This document shows positions 20,348-32,540 of a DNA stretch of 64,000 bases, piece after piece. Position numbers and translations under genes: made by a program. A model generated the notes under the pieces. The model had not been told where the DNA came from and searched no databases. It was given only the letters and a program-made list of their open reading frames with translations. The stretch comes from Artemisia argyi. Its lineage: Eukaryota > Streptophyta > Magnoliopsida > Asterales > Asteraceae. Each line of letters starts with the position of its first letter. Positions within the stretch are counted from its first letter, which is position 1. The stretch is taken from contig CM060707.1 in NCBI GenBank assembly GCA_030686995.1, positions 87,406,472 to 87,470,471 on the forward strand, given 5' to 3'.

Positions 20348-23300
20348 TGTGACATTTCAAATTTCATGTCATTTATTTTACTATTTTTATTATTTACTTT
20401 TTTATAATTAACTTTGTCGGGAGTTTAACCGTGTACGTCGTAACACATACCCGTAATTTTCTATAAGCATTTTAATAATAAATTATATTTATTATTACTC
20501 CTATTTCATTTTTGAACTTTTCCGAACTCTTTTGATTTGAAAATGAGAAATTATCTCACAAAACGTGAAAAACTAGACGCAGCGCGTACCGACACGATAA
20601 TAATTAATTTTTATATTTAATTATTATAAAAATATTTTAATAAACATATTAAAATAAGTTATTTATTAGTTATAAAAACGTTTATCATAAACGCAAATTT
20701 TTGGGTTTCTTTTGTATTTTTACTAACCAAGCATACCCGGGTATACATTTAAAACTAAAACAAATAAATATGCCCTCCTCTTTTTCTTGTTTATATCGAC
20801 TCCAACCATTATCTTATATCTGTTCATCTCTTTTGTATCAAAAACAAGAAAGAGATGACATCTATCTCTTAAACCATTAATCCATCTCTTCTCCACCTCA
20901 CCCTCTTGCACCGCCTCTGCCACCTTCAGTACCATATGCCACCTCCATCATTAGGAACGAGGAAGATTGTGAATGGTTATGGTTTCGGTGTTGATGGATT
21001 CGAGTGAAGCATGGGTCTCCTTTAGTTCGAATGAATCACCACAGCTATTCCACCATCCCTGCAACGCTCCTTCTCATCATTCTTGTGGTATGACGAATCT
21101 GAAATTATTCTTGTTATCTCCTTCAAACAAAACTGATTATATAATGTTATTAATATTTTTCATGGATTAAAAGTTGGTTTATAAATGTTTTGGATTAAAA
21201 GTAACAAGATTCGTGTGGTGTTGATTGTATAAATGGTATTTGGATTCTTATTTTGAGTCGGGTCAGTGGGTAAACCCACGCTTGGGTTCGGGTCAAACCT
21301 GTGTGGTCTCGGAAAGACCACGACACCACCACCAAGAGCCACAAGGGTGAACCTTGGTTCAATTTAACGATTAAACACTATACATTGTTTTTGACTTGCG
21401 TTTATTTGTTGTTTTTGGTCTCGGTTCAGCAAGAGACACCCAATTAGGGTGCGTTTTGTACGTTTATTTTCTGCACAAGGGCATATGTTTGTTTACTAAT
21501 TAGAACCACAAAGGTGTGGTTGTTTTGCTGGAAAACAGCCCAAAATGGGTGTTCGATCTGCTTGTTTTTAAGCCCACCGAGTGGGTGTTGGTTTTGTTTA
21601 TTTTCAGCCCATATAGGGGCATTTGAATCTGCTTATTTCAGCCCTGAAAGGGTGCGTCTGGTCATGCTGATAACAGCCCACCAAGAGGGTGTTTGTTGTC
21701 TGCTATTGCAACCCATCCCATCAGGGGTGTTCGGTTGTTGCCTAGTCCACAACACTAACAGCCTAAAGCTGTTGGTTGTTGTTGTGTTCAGCTCTCGGTA
21801 CTAAACGGGAGTGACTAGGTTTGTTTGATTGTTTCAGCTTATGTGACTTTCGTGTTAATCTGTGATTTGTTATTAGTTAAGCTTCTTTTAGTTATGCTTG
21901 TTTTGGCTTTGTTTGTAAAGTGGTATTAAAGCTTATTTATTATTTGTTTGAGTCGATTCAATGAGAACCTGTATAGGGGTGTTTGTTGTGTGCTTAGTTC
22001 AGCCCCTAAAGGACACGTTTGCTGCTGATGTTCTGCACAAAATAGGACACGTTTGCAGCTGATTTTCTGCACAAAATAGGACACGTTTGTCTGCACTAAA
22101 TGGGGTGCGTTTGCTGCAGCAACACAGCCCCAAGAGGGTGCATTATGTTACTTAAAAATCTGCACTTAATTGGGTCATTACATGCTTAATTTTCTGCAGT
22201 CAAATGGGTCGTTACATGCTGAAATTTTCTGCAAATAGCTTGCTGATCTGGAATTAAAACCCAATTTTCACCCTTTTCTGGTCCAAACCACTGAAAGTGT
22301 AAAACAAAAAAGTTGCTCAGAATGATGTTTTATACAAAAACTCACGAGACGTAAGCTGAAAATGAAAAACAAAGGTTGTAGACTATAAAAACCAACTGGA
22401 CCCGTTTTAACCCAAAGGTAGCCATGACATAAAAATCTTTGTAGCATTTTGACCTCTTGAGGCCGAGACACAGCCAGGGCTATTGAATCGAGGCCTTTTA
22501 GTCGAGACATAACCATGGCTATAGCCTTGGTTGTTGTCTCAAAGTGCGAGTCTAGCCACACGGCTAGTTTGGGTTCGATAACCCGAAACTTATTATTGAG
22601 AATTGACCACTTATTTGACATCGTTGGACTTTAATAAACTTAACCATCCTCACATCTTTTGCCTAGTTACTTAATTGATTCTTACATGTTTATTTACCCT
22701 GATTGCATGTGCTATATGTTTTATGCTTTGGCGTGCGTTAGTCCGAGTCTATGACTCTATACCACCACACGAATGAGATACCAAACTTTTTACAAACATT
22801 GATACAAATATTCCACGAAAACTAAAACGTTCCATCTTTTGAAACTTGTACGTATCGATTACTTTCCGCATTATCATATCTTGAGACAAACTTATATTCT
22901 TTAGGTTATGCCAATTCTGCATCATTGTGCTCTAATCCTTGACATCACTTGTGCTACTCGGTTCTGCCATACTCTTTGGTACCGTTGTGTACTTACGTCG
23001 CTACCTTCCAAGGTGAGTTCATAGCCCCACCTTTTACTTTAATTGTTTTACAAACTCCGTGGGGGAGATGCATGCTACTTGTTTTTATTATGATCACAAC
23101 TGATTTGAAAACTGTATTCTAAACTGAATGTATTACTGACACTAAGTACTACTATTGCCATGAAGTCCCCACATCATGAATCGTTAATCACTATGAGTAG
23201 TGAGCGCGAATATTGTGAATAGATCTATTGGGATTGAACTCCCTCGTCCAGAGAGGATGCACTATATTTGAGGTCTCAAGGTGCTTGGCAAGGCACCTAC

Positions 23301-23800
23301 CGGGGCAAATTTACATTCATATTTCTTAAGGCGTCGATGTCATGAGCTTAGTGTAATAATACGTTACATGGGCGTATAACAACGTAGCCCATCGTTTTCT
23401 TAAATTGAATTATATTGTGATCAACTTCTTATTATATAAACTCTATGGATTCACTCAACCTTTGTGTTGACTTTTTTGAGCATGTATTTTCTCAGGTATT
23501 ATTTGGCTAGCTGAGCATTGGGAGCAATCGGAGTCGCGTGGATATCAGACGTTGAAGGACTTGTTTTCTCCACATTCGATAATTATTTTCATTAAATATG
23601 CAAATGAGTCATTTTTGAACTTTTGTAACTTAAGTTTTAAATATAAAATTTTGGGACCTTTGTACTCTAATTTATCAAATCGAATGTGACATTTTATTAA
23701 ACGTCTCTTTTGAGGTCGTTTTATGTAACTTGTTTTTATGAATTATGAAGTGACACCCAAATTGTTATTCCGCTGCGTTGTAAATTTTGGGGGTGTCACA
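20348..23800 (+). repeat. LARD-1 3' LTR
   Basis: 3453 bp, starting TGTGACATTTC at 20348 and ending GGGTGTCACA at 23800; matches the 5' LTR along its whole length with scattered substitutions. Same repeats and chance ORFs as the 5' copy. Confidence 0.95.
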
Positions 23801-23805
23801 TTCTA
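23801..23805. repeat. Right target-site duplication of LARD-1 (TTCTA)
   Basis: TTCTA directly after TGTCACA; identical to 15021-15025. Confidence 0.95.
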
Positions 23806-25625
23806 AGTGAAATTAAAGCTTTTGAGTCCATCTAATCCTAACAGTCAACTGTTATGGGCAGTTAAGAAGGATTGACTTTTTTGTTTGAAAATTACCAAAG
23901 CAATAGTTAGGTTAAACTAATTTGAGTCCACTAAAGTTGTCTACTCAGGTTTTATCCAATGACACTCAAAAGAACAAGGTTGAATGGGCAGTTCCAAATA
24001 CCCCTTTAAGCACAGATTTCAACAAGATAATATAGCAACTTAATAACTTAAGCCTTGAAACCACATAATTAGTCTATGCCAGACTTAAATAAGCACAAAT
24101 TAATAAATACAAACAATAAACAACAACTACAACTAAGATTATGCAACTGATGAAAGAAATGGTAACACAGATCTTACAAGAGGTCCCAAGCAAAAGGTAA
24201 GTCTGAACTAGAACCCAAGTACAAACCTATTGCTCCCATGAGCACTAAACCAAATCCATGTCCATAGCTTGTCTCCATTGCATCAACTTGTGCACGAGTT
24301 ATTTCCCCTTTTTTTCATATATATTTTTCTGTATTTTCTTTTTTCTTTCTTTTCTGAGTTATATGTTTTCCAAGCTTAAACAAAACTTATGAAGACTTTT
24401 TAAGCAGAATGTAATAACAATTAAGTATAAACAACAATTTGGTTTTGCAAGAGATTGAAAAAAAAATGGATAAGCAATAAACTGAAACTTGAATTCAATT
24501 CAATTAATTAAAAAGATTACAAAACTACATAATAGTTGCTGAAAAGAAAGTAATACATGAAAAAGATGCCCACAGGCTTACAAGCAACATTCTATTTATA
24601 CTAAAACGGAATTAGGGTTTCTCCTTTTTCCTGTGCTTCCTTGTTGTGAGATACAGCTGTAGATAACTTCTTGTGATCTCTTCAGTCAATCCTCATCGTC
24701 CAATTAAAGCAATATTTGATCCTAACCGTGTACTCACTTTGGCGACAAAACAGGTTGTGAGTGGATTGATGAGCTGGAGTGTTAGGTATGATATTGTGAG
24801 AGTCCTTGGAGAGGGTGATGGTGGAGTGGTGCTTTTGAGGGTTATGGGGAGGTGTTTTGCGTGTTGCAGGTTTGGGGGAGGAGGAGCAATACGCTGGGTA
24901 ATAGATGGAGGTCAGGGATGGGGAGTTTGACTTGGTCAAAGAAGGGAGCGCGTTTTATTATAAACGTGAAAGTGGGTTTGGTTTATGAAATGGGCTTGGG
25001 GAAGTTTAGGCCAAGGAAGTGTTGCTGGTGTGGGCTATATTTTTTTGGGATTGAACTAGTAGTTAAATACAAAGGTCCGTTTGGTAGATAACTTAGTAAA
25101 TCCTCAAGGATCAATTTTGTAATAGCTGCAAACTTGAGGGGCCTGAGGTGTAATTTTTCCAGAGTTGCCAATAAGGACTATTCTTGCCAATTGCAATTCC
25201 ACAAGACCATTATTATACATTTTCCCAAGAAAAATCACCCGGGGACTAATTTTGCCAAACCTTGAAACTTGAGGGACCAATATTGCCAATTGTGAAATTC
25301 CAGGGGTCATACTTGTACATTTTTTGAAAGCTTTTTACCCAAAGATCATTTGTGATTTCTTTTGACTTTTAAGAAACTTGGGTTGACTTTTCTTTTAAAA
25401 TAAACGCTTAGGGACTAGTTTTGGTAATTTTTGAAAGTTGGGGGACTGAAACTGCCAATTATGCAAACTTTGTTTGTTTTTAGTTTGTTTTCGATCATTT
25501 TGCATTTGAAACATATAAAACACGATCTTTGGGATATTTTCATTATTTTGACGCATTCTTGAATGTTTTCACGCGTTTTGGCAGTTAAAATACGGTAAAA
25601 ATGATGAGTATTTACACACTCATCA
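23806..25625 (-). repeat. Athila-A 5' LTR, 5'-side part (U3 side)
   Basis: Continuation of the LTR after LARD-1, ending ACTCATCA at 25625 (TGATGAGT in element sense). 24960-25460 is a degenerate array of GGGACCA-type units with TTGCCAAT. Homologous to 36400-37368 and 49370-49896. No gene; the ORFs at 24673-25310 are LTR noise. Confidence 0.8.
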
Positions 25626-26466
25626 ACCATCACGGGAATCTAAAAAAAAATTATAAAAAATTGGTTTTATGTATTTTTAAACTAATTTACTAATTATTAT
25701 TTTAATTATTAATTAATTACTAATTAAACTAATTATATTCTAAAAAATAGAAAATGAACAGTATAAATTCTAGAAAAATTCCTAAAAATGTTTTAAGTTA
25801 TATAACAGCTAGGAAAATTATAAAAACTAGGTGTTACTTAATAAAATCTAATTATGCTATTTAATTCTTAATTATTAATTAATAATAAATTAAACTAATA
25901 TTAATTCTAAAAACCACTAAATGACAAAGGAAAAATCTGGAAAAATTTCTCAAATTACATTAATATAAAAGAGAATTAATAAAAATATGAAAATGCTAGA
26001 GTGCTTATAAATAAGCTAAAAGGAAAATTAAAAAAGATAATTTCTATTAAATTGAAGCTATCACTATAATTAAATTTGGTTTTTTGTGTTTTTTCTTTTT
26101 CCAAACTAATTTAACACTAAAAGCTAACAACTTTTACAAAAACACTTTTTATGAAACTCAGAAAATAAGCACTTGAGTGCTTATTAGTTCAACAATTGAC
26201 TTTCTTTGACCAGTTGAGAGATTAAGCTCAAATGAGCTTATGTGGGGTCCACAATGGTGGAATCTGGTTCAATTAACTTATTTGGACATGTTTAGACTAG
26301 ATTCACACAAATAAGCTACATAAATAAACCAAGAAACCAATTTAAGAACTTTGATATTCTTTTTTCTTAACTGAAACTGGGACAACCTTTTAGAGTGATT
26401 TCAAGTGGGGTCCACTGAGCCTAGGCTAACAAGCTTGCTCAAAAATGAGAGGTGGCTAGGAGGGGG
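25626..26466 (-). repeat. Athila-B 3' LTR, segment 1
   Basis: Nearly identical to 45088-45605 of the 5' LTR (ACCATCANGGGAATC onward), interrupted on the left by Athila-A and on the right by the Copia-3f LTR. AT-rich, non-coding. Confidence 0.85.
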
Positions 26467-26773
26467 TGTTTTGATAACCACAAAACTCAAATCAAATTAA
26501 GTCAAGATTAAGACGTAAACAAGTATTTGGTAACAAATATTTACCGCTACATCTAATATCACTTAAGGTATGCATAAACTAAGTATCTTATGCATTACAT
26601 GATCAAAGGAAATTTTGTCTTAAGACATAACATCTTATAAAATGATATAAACATTATATATATATTTGTAAATCATTTTTGGTAATGCTATATTAAACTA
26701 CAAAGATATGATTTCAAATTTTCAACCAAAAAGGGCAAATTTTATCCAGAAAAACTTTTCCAACGGTCAGGAG

Positions 26774-26846
26774 GGCGGCCCCCTTAATTTTACTAGGCGG
26801 CCCCCTTAATCATTGAGGGGACCGCCCTCTAATTAAGGGGACCGGC
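26774..26846. repeat. Nested inverted repeats in the Copia-3f LTR
   Basis: Two copies of GGCGGCCCCCTTAAT (26774 on and 26796-26810) face two inverted copies (ATTGAGGGGACCGCC, ATTAAGGGGACCGGC). They form an inner hairpin (26796-26826) inside an outer one, about 30 bases upstream of the TATA box. A related hairpin lies at 58664-58695. Confidence 0.75.
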
Positions 26847-26873
26847 ACGCTCCAGAACAGTATTTTCTGGCCC

Positions 26874-26880
26874 TATAAAT
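26874..26880 (+). promoter_or_regulatory. TATA box of the Copia-3f LTR
   Basis: TATAAAT about 410 bases into the LTR, followed by a pyrimidine-rich stretch. Confidence 0.55.
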
Positions 26881-27666
26881 ATTGGATCATTTCACATATT
26901 TTTCTCACCTTTTTGCACTTTAAACTTTCTGATCCAACCTCCATTTCTAGATCTAAAAATCCTTTGATCATATAATTAATAAGTCTTTGTTTCCAAGTGA
27001 TCCAAAGCTTCATCCATTCAAGTGCAAGAAGAAGAACACTCCTCTACATCCATCTAATTGTAGTAGTGTTGTGATTAGCTAGTTTCATATTGTAGTAGTG
27101 TTAGATCTTTGTAAAAGTGTTGTGTGAATTTGTTGTTTGTAGAAACTAGGTGTGTTGTAAAGTAGTTTAGTAGTTGTGATCTAGTTGTGCTTAGAAGAAG
27201 GTGTGAAGAAGGTGTGAAGTCTTGAAGAAGTTGTGAAGTTGTGAAGAAGGTGTGAAGTTGTGAAGAAGTTGTGAGATTGGTTCTAGCTACGATAAGAACT
27301 CGACATTTAGCTTAGTGTCGTTAACTCGTGTACGCCAAGGTGTGTAAGGTTTCTCCACCATAAGGAGTTTGTTGACATAGTGAAGAAAACTCTCGAGTGT
27401 GGTACTCGGGGAGTGGAGTAGGGCAAGGAAGGTGTCCTTGTAGCCGAACCACTATAAATTCGCGTGTTGTGGTTTGATCTTTCTAACTCTATCTTTACTT
27501 TATTACATGTCAATACTTTCATTATTAGATTAGAATTGCTTATATTGGTTGTCACTTGAATTTACTTGAGATCGAATCGAAAGTTTTTAATAAGCTACAA
27601 AATATTTTTGTAATAAATTTAAAAAGGACGTAAAACTATTCAACCCCTCTTCTAGTTTTCCACAAT

Positions 27667-27679
27667 TGGTATCAGGAGC
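27667..27679 (+). other. Copia-3f primer binding site, with one extra G
   Basis: TGGTATCAGGAGC, the initiator-Met site with an inserted G compared with Copia-3 (55368-55379). Confidence 0.8.
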
Positions 27680-27786
27680 CACGTCTAGCAAGATCTTTAA
27701 AATATATTGTATTTTAAAACTTGTAACGATCTATGGAATCTGAAAAATATTTAGAAAGGCAATCTATGCAAAGACCACCACTATTT

Positions 27787-28424
27787 CAGCTGATAGACTA
27801 ACACATATCAAAAGCTCAAAGCTTGAAAACTTACACAAAATTCAAAAATATTCATGCCATTTTGGAGATTTCTGACCAATGCTCCTTTTTGACTTTTTTT
27901 TAAAACTTAAAATGTTGACTTATATGAACTTTAATCTTAATTTAGTGACTGAAACTAAAATTATAAGCTGAAATAAGGTTAACTTGGTACAAATCAACAA
28001 CTTTTACACCAACATGAAGGCTTTTTGGACTCCAAATCCCACACAGTTAACTGTGTGGGTGAGTTTTTTTGTGATTTTTACTATTTTCCAAAATGGCACT
28101 TGTTTTTATGATTTCACAAACCTAATATGACCTAATGTACTGTGTTTGAACTGAAAAGGACAACAATGACAGGCCTTAACCCCTTGGAACAGGCTAATCC
28201 AAACACTCCCTTAATTCGATTGATTTGGAAGTTTTCAAAGTATCAAAGAGATTTAAACCATAAAACTATCACAGAATCAAATATCATGATTAACTAATCC
28301 TATTTAAGCACAAATATCCCAAAAATAACAACAACAACTTGAAAATCAATAATATTCCATAAATGACTAAAATTGAAAATTCTAAGCAAATATTAATTCT
28401 AATGAACAACTATGATATTTCAAG
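27787..28424 (-). repeat. Athila-B 3' LTR, segment 2
   Basis: Non-coding LTR sequence between Copia-3f and LARD-2, continuing at 35838. Its last five bases, TCAAG (28420-28424), are the LARD-2 target duplication. Confidence 0.75.
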
Positions 28425-31400
28425 TGTCACACCCCCAAAATCCGGTCCAGCGGAAGCATACATGTAGCTGGGGTGTAACTCAATTGATATCACAACACTA
28501 GTTCAAAAATGGTTTGCACTTGAATCATTTTGGATAAAATAGTTAAATCAAAATGTTGAATTTACATTGTTAAAAGTAATGCGGAAGTAGGCCATTAAAA
28601 TAGTTAAAAACGGTCCCCAAATGAATAATCAGAGTCTTCTATGACCATGCCATGCCCTGCCAAAACCTCCTGTAGCGTGCCATTGGTTAATACCTGAAAA
28701 TACATGCTAAAGTGTCAACACAATGGTTGGTGAGTTCATAGAGTCTTGTGAAAAAGAATGTAATGCATTGAAATGAAGATTCCCCAGCAAAGGCATCGTA
28801 AATCCACTCAGTTCCAAGTCCCGCCATAAGAGACTTGTAACCTGTGTGTTTACAACCCACTGGCAAATGTAATAAGTTTGATACAAAAGCATTGTAATTC
28901 AGTAATAAGGCTGATGCAAAGGCATCGTATTTCAGTAGTAAGACTTGATGCAAAAGCATCGTATTTCAGTAATAAGACTTGATGCAAAAGTATCAGGAAT
29001 TTATCAGTAATTTTGTATGTACAATAGCCCAAGTATAAAGTAAAGTACTAAGATTTCAATAATGAAACCCACATTGTCTCTTAAGCTCATGGCCCCGAAG
29101 CTAGACTTTGTAATGCCCCAACAGAGTGTTTACCAGACACTCACTTGATAAGACATGAAATGCATTCGTCCCGTTGGAGCAACCCAACGCGAATGGAGGC
29201 GTCACCCTCAATAGATCTATTCACTCACTCTCGCTTAGTACTTGAAATTAACGGTCCATGAAATAAAGGGGACTTGTCGTGACGTGGTAATAAGACTACT
29301 TAAGCAATGTAAGAAACTTTATACTTTGGCATTGTACAAAAATAGTTGCTGCAATGTATTCTCCCCCATGGGATTTGAAATCGTATAAAAGTATAACACG
29401 AGTATTTAAGCATGTATCTCCCCCAAAGAGTTTGTAAAGTAATTAAACCAGTAAAAGTGGGGCTATGACTCACCTGATATGATGGTACCATGAACATGTA
29501 ATGAGCTGAAAAACAAGGCGCGTACACTAGCCGCAACCTAATATGAATGATGAACGATCTACTTTAGATCATGAAATGATGTTATGAATGTCCATGCACA
29601 TGTTTCTATACCACTCTACTCTTTGGAAAAACACTTGTGTTATCAAAAATATGTAATCCAAGAATTTGGAAAATATTGCTATTAGAAAATATAAATAGCT
29701 AGTTATAATATATATATACTTATATATATATAACGTAAGTTTCCATGTTAGCGTTGAAATACTCGGGTTGTAATCCTTGAAATGATGAAAACATACTCAT
29801 AATAACTAATACTACGTTAGTTATAAAGCTCGGTACTTGATATTACTTCTAGCTCAAAAATGTACTTCGTAGTTTTTGCGCCAAATTTAATAAAAGCTGT
29901 CAATTATAAAATGGTTTTAGCCGATATTCAAACGAGTATATCTTTGTCGTTACTTGTCCGTTTTACTTGTTCTTTATATCCACGGTTTCGTCTTAGTATG
30001 TAGTAATATATTTTGGAAAGCTCGGCTCCTCCGGGTTACGTCTAAAGTCTCTTTTTGTCCAATGAAAAACGTCCAACAGCATACATTTTCAGAAAAATAC
30101 TTTTCGTCTACAATCTTGCAAAAATCATAACTCCTTCGTTATAGACTCTTTTTAATCCATTCTTTCGCCTACGGATTCGTTTTTGAAAGTATTTTCTAAA
30201 AATTTTGCCAAAGTTTCCTTGGTGTTTACTGATTTTCCAGATTTTTACAAAACGGAACAGCATGTCTAAAATAGGTTCCAAATCAAGTTTCCAAGGTTAA
30301 AAACTAATTTCTACCATCACCAAACCTCTTGTAATCACCACATGGCTAATCTAATCTTACCATACACCTTCTTAGGGTGCCATGGACTCCTAACCAAGTT
30401 ATTAGAGCAAGGGGATTCATAACAAAAAAAAGTTAGGGTTTGTATGTTTCTTTTTAGCCAAAATAAAGTGTGGTATAGCTACTTGTACATGGTTTTTAGC
30501 ATGATACTTATGAAATACATGTAAAAATAGGATGATCCATGAAAAAATAAAGATGAAAACTTACTTGACAAAATGAGATGATTATTGGATGATTATGCTT
30601 GATGTTCTTGTGTTTTTGTTGCTTGATTCTTGATTAGGCTTGTAAAATGAACAAGTTTGTAGCTTTAACTTTTGGAAAATGATCACTTGATCATGGATCT
30701 TGGGGAAAGTCGTGGTTTTGGTGGAAAAGATGAGAAAGAAGAGCTTTTGATTCTCAAATTATGTATGTTATGTGTTTGAGGTGTTTATGTAAAAATATTT
30801 AGTAAAGTTTAGGATATAATGTATAATACTAGCACATGGTTAAAATTGTTAGTCATGTGGTCTAGGGATGTGCTCATGGCTGATTTTCAATGTGAAAAAG
30901 GGTAGCAAAGTCGGTTTTGATCACTTAGAAAATATAGTGTAGCGTTAAGTGTTATTACGCGTTATTCGTTAAAATCGGGTACCGGGTTTAATAGCAATAA
31001 ACGTTCACGAAGTTTACCGGGATGAAATAAAGTTATAATAATGTTGAAAACATATTAAAAATATGTTGGGTACATTTACTGAGTGATCGGGTGATTATTG
31101 TTTAGTTTTAACGAAAACCGTCGTTATATTCATACGCGTACGTTAAAAATAAAATAAATTTCCAAAATACTGGGTAACTGAATGTTATAATTTTTATGAT
31201 GTTAAAATGGATATAAAAATATGTCGGGACCATTGTGGGAATATTTAGATATATTCGTCGTGTATAAACCGGGTGTTAACGTTTATTATAATTACGTATA
31301 CGTAAAAACGTTAAATGTACTGAATATAGAAATTTGAAAATCCTGAGAGTGGTATAACATGAATATGCTGTTATGATGATATGCAGACTATCCCCAGTCC

Positions 31401-31718
31401 GTATGCAGTGTCCTTAGCACTAATGAAATGAATTCGCACCTAAACCAAACCGGTTACGCGAATTTGAATACCCGTAAACTAAATTTACGATGAAATGAGT
31501 AATGCAAGTGAATGATGAAAACTTTTCCGGAAATGAATAGTGTTCAGTGAATAGTAAATTTCCAAAAAGTTTCTCAGAACATCAAACTGACCTCGAAAAC
31601 GATGAATAGTAAAACGATGAATAGTGTTTTGATGAATAGTGATTTATGAATAGTAAAAAGTCGAAGTTTGGGAAAATGACCTGAAATGGTAAATGACGTG
31701 AAATGGTGAGTTGTGACA
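28425..31718 (-). repeat. LARD-2 3' LTR
   Basis: 3294 bp. Holds a ~34-bp tandem repeat with GATGCAAAAGCATC (28870-28995), a segment homologous in opposite orientation to the LARD-1 LTR (29405-29480), and a cluster of ATGAATAGT words (31510-31660). Short ORFs are mirrored in the other LTR and lack domains. Confidence 0.95.
28870..28995. repeat. Four ~34-bp tandem repeats, each with a GATGC/GCATC hairpin
   Basis: Units start at 28870, 28903, 28936 and 28970, each of the form TAATAAGACTTGATGCAAAA followed by GCATCGTATTTCAG. The inner GATGC-AAAA-GCATC can fold. Repeated at 32989-33114 in the other LTR. Confidence 0.8.
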
Positions 31719-32481
31719 GTCTTCCCCTCTAAAAGGAACTTCGTCCCGAAGTTCAGTTTATGTTGGTCTCTGAAAACATATTGGTGAAAAGGTGATGATA
31801 GTGATGGTGAGAAGGGAAGAGACTGTGACAACTGCGACAAAATGATATTGTGATACAAGAAAATACTGTGATGTAAGTGTATTATGCATAAATGTGAATG
31901 TTCATGAAATGAAATGATCAATTTACATGCTTCCAAGCGGCGGTTCATGAGGTGATGAAAAGTATGAATGTTCTGACAATGAGGGTATACACACATGCAT
32001 GAAAAATTTGGAAAATGAGTAAAGGATTCAATCCAGACAGAATTTTATTATAACCATTCTCAGTGTTGCAAAATTCATTTCTAAGTCGGATATAGGTAGT
32101 CAGCCTATGTCCCACTATCCCGGGTTGAATATAGGTGACTAGTCTATATTCCACCGAGGTTCCATGAATTTTGAAATACTCAGCTCAGTTATACTAATAC
32201 TATGTCCTTCACAAATACCAAGACGTTCAGAAAGACTAAGGCAGGTGACCAAACTCGAGGTCAAATGATGAAACTATGCAAGGAAAAACATAACGTGGTG
32301 ACATATATGATACGTGAACATGCTTATATGAAAAACAATTATAGTAATCAACTATAATAAATGAATATAATATCAGATAATGAGACACAAGTCTCATCAC
32401 CTATGTCAGCAACTAACAACAAATGAGGCTTCAGCTTGGCAGGCAGGCACGTGACGGTCATAGGGTTAAGTTTTCTTGAAA

Positions 32482-32527
32482 GTAGCTATAGTCTAGGTTT
32501 TAAAAACACTTAGTTCGCTATAGCCAA
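32482..32527 (-). promoter_or_regulatory. LARD-2 leader stem-loop beside the primer site
   Basis: On the minus strand TTGGCTATAG (32527-32518) pairs with CTATAGCTAC (32491-32482): nine consecutive pairs including one G-U. It is homologous to the LARD-1 leader, where a T-A pair replaces a C-G pair. Confidence 0.6.
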
Positions 32528-32528
32528 A

Positions 32529-32540
32529 GCTCTGGTACCA
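32529..32540 (-). other. LARD-2 primer binding site
   Basis: Minus strand TGGTACCAGAGC, one mismatch from the initiator-Met form TGGTATCAGAGC; three bases from the LTR edge. Confidence 0.85.

Larger units (their letters stand above)
15026..23800 (+). mobile_element. LARD-1: non-autonomous long-LTR retrotransposon, complete, TTCTA duplications
   Basis: Two direct LTRs of 3455 and 3453 bp bounded by TGTGACA...TGTCACA flank a 1867-bp internal region without ORFs. Perfect 5-bp target duplications on both sides prove an insertion. Primer site TGGCATCAGAGC and a purine tract before the 3' LTR show the orientation. Large LTRs with a non-coding core define a large retrotransposon derivative (LARD). 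The context CGGGAC...AAGGGG before the 3' LTR, and the primer site, resemble long-LTR gypsy (Tekay/Del) elements; this parentage is inference. It sits in the 5' LTR of Athila-A. The LTRs differ by a few percent by eye. Confidence 0.93.
9663..25625 (-). mobile_element. Athila-A: Ty3/gypsy Athila-type retrotransposon, interrupted; LARD-1 nested in its 5' LTR
   Basis: In element sense: 5' LTR (25625-23806 plus 15025-13250, ~3.6 kb without LARD-1), tRNA-Asp primer site, gag (from 12746), protease, and the first part of RT, ending at 9663 where Copia-1 entered. The rest of pol and the 3' LTR lie beyond Copia-1 outside the window. The right end (ACTCATCA at 25625) abuts ACCATCACGGG, which is internal to the Athila-B LTR (compare 45088), so Athila-A inserted into the 3' LTR of Athila-B. 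Confidence 0.85.
26467..27664 (+). repeat. Copia-3f LTR (1198 bp)
   Basis: Starts TGTTTTGATAACCAC and ends CTAGTTTTCCACA. Contains a nested inverted repeat of GGCGGCCCCCTTAAT (26774-26846) and a TATA box. TGTGAAGAAGGTG-type short repeats occur at 27200-27270. Confidence 0.82.
26467..27786 (+). mobile_element. Copia-3f: truncated copia (LTR, primer site, first codons of gag)
   Basis: LTR 26467-27664, primer site 27667-27679, then the first 18 codons of gag from ATG 27733, closely matching Copia-3 (55433). The match ends at 27786 and Athila-B LTR sequence resumes. No 3' LTR and no clear target duplication, so it was truncated by deletion or illegitimate recombination. Confidence 0.85.

Noticed and set aside
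24673..25310. Overlapping ORFs on both strands near the Athila-A LTR end
   Set aside because: Short and without domains, and they lie in the degenerate LTR repeat array.
28870..28995. Direct ~34-bp repeats that superficially resemble a CRISPR array
   Set aside because: Contiguous units without spacers, in a plant LTR.
28687..29536. Short minus-strand ORFs in LARD-2 (also 32806-33655)
   Set aside because: Translation of the 34-bp repeats and flanks; identical in both LTRs because the insertion is young, not because of selection.
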